From assembly GCA_028752905.1 (NCBI GenBank), contig JAQNBH010000022.1:992001-1056000 (forward strand): DNA of 64,000 bases. Reading direction: 5' to 3'. Shown one piece after another: positions 61,906-64,000 of the stretch. Source of the DNA: Cladorhizidae sp. MBARI D1340-BT2. Taxonomy: Eukaryota; Porifera; Demospongiae; Poecilosclerida; Cladorhizidae. Position 1 is the first letter of the stretch. Each line of letters begins with the position of its first letter. The notes beneath the pieces were generated by a model, which saw nothing but the letters and a program-made list of their open reading frames with translations, had not been told where the DNA came from and ran no database searches. The position numbers and the translations under genes were made by a program.

Positions 61906-62010
61906 TTATTGTGATTGCCTTTGTACAGAGTTATCTCTTTTATGTTATATAACAATTCATTCATATCAATCTAGCTGAGTTTGGTTTACTCTGAGACTGT
62001 CCAGTACGTT
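61906..62010 (+). repeat. Gy-C LTR fragment
   Basis: attgtgattgcctttg, cagagttatc, tcttttatg, gagtttggtttactctgagactgtcc match about 60803-60920 in the same orientation. With the gag fragment it marks an internally deleted Gy-C copy. Confidence 0.75.
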
Positions 62011-63107
62011 CGACATTGTGGTAAAAAATATTATTAACCCTGTGCATTTATAGTTTGAGACATCAGCAAAACGTTGTCTCAATGTTTACAAAAATGCCTA
62101 TGATCATATTTTTTTACAAAATATAATACTCTCTTTCTTTATGGTTAGTATAGGTATATCTTCATTCTTTTTTATGCAATTAAAGATAGTTCTTGTAGCA
62201 TTGGTTGCATACATCACAAGAATCAATATTTGCATAATACTTACAGGTCCCCAGCATTATTCTCTGTATACTCAAGTCATTATTCTCAATAGCTCATCGA
62301 AACACTGATGACGGATGTAGTGTTCTATTTTTTACAAGCTAGCATGTTTAATTATACATTTTTTTACTGCTTTATCTTGGAATGATCTTCCCTCGTAAAC
62401 TTCAGCAACTTATAACAAATCCTATCACTATGGTCGTTGTGGCTGCTGATTGCATATCCCTGTCTATGAAAGAATTCGAGGAATGATGGTTTAGTAGCCA
62501 TTGCTAAGAACTGCTAAGCATCTCACTTAAATTGCGTGTTGTTGTGCAGGTAGCTAATACTACACAGAATGCGTGTGATACTGCATCTGTTTATGCTGCT
62601 TGTAGGAAACTATTATATATTTCCAAATACATAACTACAAGTAATAATTACCTACCTGACTGTATGCTTGCATAAAGATATAAATATTATCCAGTTAGCA
62701 ATTCCATTCTTATTTACATAGCATTAGAGATTGAAGCCTTCATGAACTATACTTGTCACAACTGTCAAGCAAAGATAACAGGGCACTCGACCTTCAAAAT
62801 TAAGCCACTGCTACGAAAGGAACTAAGTCGTCTGGAATGATCCTAACACTGTCTTTTTTAAAAAGGTTGCTTGGGCAAAAATTTTTACTTGGTTGTGAGG
62901 CTCGTTATGGAAAGGCAAGGATCCAGATCTAGTAGAAGCACTAGAAACATGTTAAGCAAAATTGCCAGCCATATTAAAATACAAACACAGTATCTCCGAC
63001 TACTTGTACTTTTCATTGCGCTGCCTGGCACCAGAATGTTAGCAGTTGAATTGGAATGGACTTCACAGTTCCATAAATGTTGAAAAGTACCGATTTTTAC
63101 AATAATG
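62011..63107. other. Non-coding stretch, nothing recognised
   Basis: AT-rich sequence. Short frames at 62871-63154 on both strands have no motif, and no repeat or transposon end was seen. Confidence 0.5.
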
Positions 63108-63366
63108 AACGAGTTCAGACCGTTCTTCCTCAAAACGCCACCAAAAAGTCCCAATTGGACAAAATAGAGCTTATTTCGATTATAACAGGGAGATTTCTCA
63201 AGATGTTTTATGTCGTTGAAAGAGTAAACAGTTTCATAATATTGAAAAGGAAGGTAATGTGCCCATTTTTACAAGATTGAGCGATTTCAGACAGTTTTTT
63301 CTCCAAATACAATTCGGTTAAAAAGTGGAGATTTCTCATAAAAGACATTTTCTGTCGTTTAACACT
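63108..63366. repeat. Second site of the 140-160 bp minisatellite
   Basis: About two units with cccaattgg, caaaatagagctt, gagatttctca, gtcgttgaaagagtaaacag and ttgaaaaggaaggtaatgtg, as at 59455-60360. It ends directly at the MITE. Confidence 0.8.
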
Positions 63367-63369
63367 TAG

Positions 63370-63549
63370 CCATAGTAAAAAAAACTTTGTGGTCAAAATG
63401 AAGTGGCTGTCACGAATTCGTGACACGCGCAGGCATATCTACAAGACCATTGTCACGTATTCGTGACAGTAGTAATTGTCACCTGTAGACCACCGTCATG
63501 ATATCGTGACAGCCACTTCATTTTGACCACGAAGGGTTTTTTACTATGG
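63370..63549. mobile_element. 180-bp palindromic MITE
   Basis: Inverted ends of about 55 bp begin ccatagtaaaaaa and share tggtcaaaatgaagtggctg and tcacga with few mismatches. Inside lie three 16-bp palindromes of the form gtcacgnattcgtgac. No ORF. TA next to the ends could be a target duplication, but the borders are not certain. Confidence 0.87.
63409..63510. repeat. Three 16-bp palindromes spaced 43 bp apart
   Basis: gtcacgaattcgtgac (63409), gtcacgtattcgtgac (63452) and gtcatgatatcgtgac (63495) start exactly 43 bp apart inside the MITE. The outer two sit in the inverted ends. Confidence 0.9.
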
Positions 63550-63649
63550 TTCGTGGTTGTTAGCTATGAATGGCCTGTGGTTATGATACCCAGACTCTAC
63601 TAGAGAGGATAATGGCATGGTGATTGTACATAGACTCAAATAGTTGTAG

Positions 63650-63980
63650 GGATGATGAATTAGATATGAGTAGCAATTTTTATGAGACCAAGGATGAGAG
63701 TGCAAGTGTGGATGTTGGAGCAAGTGGAAATAGGGGGAGAGATACAGTGATAGGACTAAGTCAGCAGATGTCAATGGGAGGTCATCGTAATAGGGGAAGA
63801 GCTGCAGGTAGAGGACAGCAGAGGAAGGGAAGAGCTGCAGGAAGAGGACAGCAGAGGAAGGGAAGAGCTGCAGGAAGAGGATAGCAGAGGAGAGGAAGAT
63901 CAGTTGGAAGTGGAACCAGCCGTGTGGATGCTAGCCAATATATGTGGACAACTGCTGGGGAAGGTATGACATTCCTGGAA
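63650..63980 (+). pseudogene. Acidic then Arg/Gly-rich ORF, N terminus of unknown protein
   Basis: From SRDDELDMSSN-like acidic residues (exact: SCRDDELDMSSNFYETKD) the frame goes through SASVDVGASGNRGRD to an 11-residue repeat (RGRAAGRGQQR, K, G) about three times, a TAG at 63882-63884, then SRVDASQYMWTTAGEGM and a TAA. The acidic-basic-tryptophan order resembles N termini of some piggyBac-type transposases, which is weak inference. It runs off into an unreadable end at the window border. Confidence 0.3.
63798..63884 (+). repeat. 33-bp minisatellite in the Arg/Gly ORF
   Basis: Nearly three perfect copies of agagctgcaggaagaggaca and gcagaggaaggga; the length of 33 bp keeps the frame and encodes the GRAAGRGQQRK repeat. 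Confidence 0.88.
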
Positions 63981-64000
63981 TAAAAGAACAATAACAATTA

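Overview
The window looks like repeat-rich nuclear DNA of an animal. It is AT-rich and holds introns with GT/AG borders plus dead copies of several metazoan-type transposable elements (Ty3/gypsy, LINE, piggyBac, hAT, a MITE). The mixture fits a marine invertebrate such as a sponge or cnidarian, but nothing here fixes the species. I see no rRNA, no tRNA and no intact cellular gene.

Positions 1-28472 are one uninterrupted tandem array that runs off the left edge. It is nested. Monomers of about 86 bp pair into dimers of about 173 bp. Dimers plus a linker of about 390 bp make units of 906-908 bp, or 734-735 bp when one dimer is missing. Groups of units are copied again as multi-kilobase higher-order blocks; the clearest is a six-unit block of 5273 bp present twice in tandem (14887-20159 and 20160-25432). 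A single diverged monomer lies alone at 56671-56753.

From 28473 to 40300 is a graveyard of fragments: a 5'-truncated Ty3/gypsy copy (28667-31971), a dead piggyBac transposase (31972-33756), minisatellite arms in opposite orientation (33890-34255 and 39275-39610), a LINE reverse transcriptase, three 345-bp tandem repeats, and a minus-strand gene with consistent introns and a piggyBac-type zinc finger but no catalytic domain. A decayed ORF and a Cys-rich minus-strand exon close this part.

From 40616 to 49650 an old Ty3/gypsy copy (called Gy-A) is split inside its reverse transcriptase by a second Ty3/gypsy element with two LTRs (Gy-B, 41898-45929). The right half of Gy-A belongs to the same 3.4-kb block found at 28667-32093. 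All of these genes carry stops and frameshifts.

From 49821 to 56503 lies a decayed hAT transposon. Another transposon (52802-56227) is nested in it, with its own inverted ends, a 4-bp AATA target duplication and a transposase-like ORF of a family I know only as uncharacterised. The last part (56504-64000) holds pieces of a third gypsy family (Gy-C), including two LTRs in opposite orientation around minisatellites, an orphan gag, a palindromic 180-bp MITE with three evenly spaced 16-bp palindromes, and an Arg/Gly-rich ORF at the right edge.

No gene set here works together as a pathway. The coherent story is one of layered repeats: satellite amplification, transposons nested in transposons, and decay.
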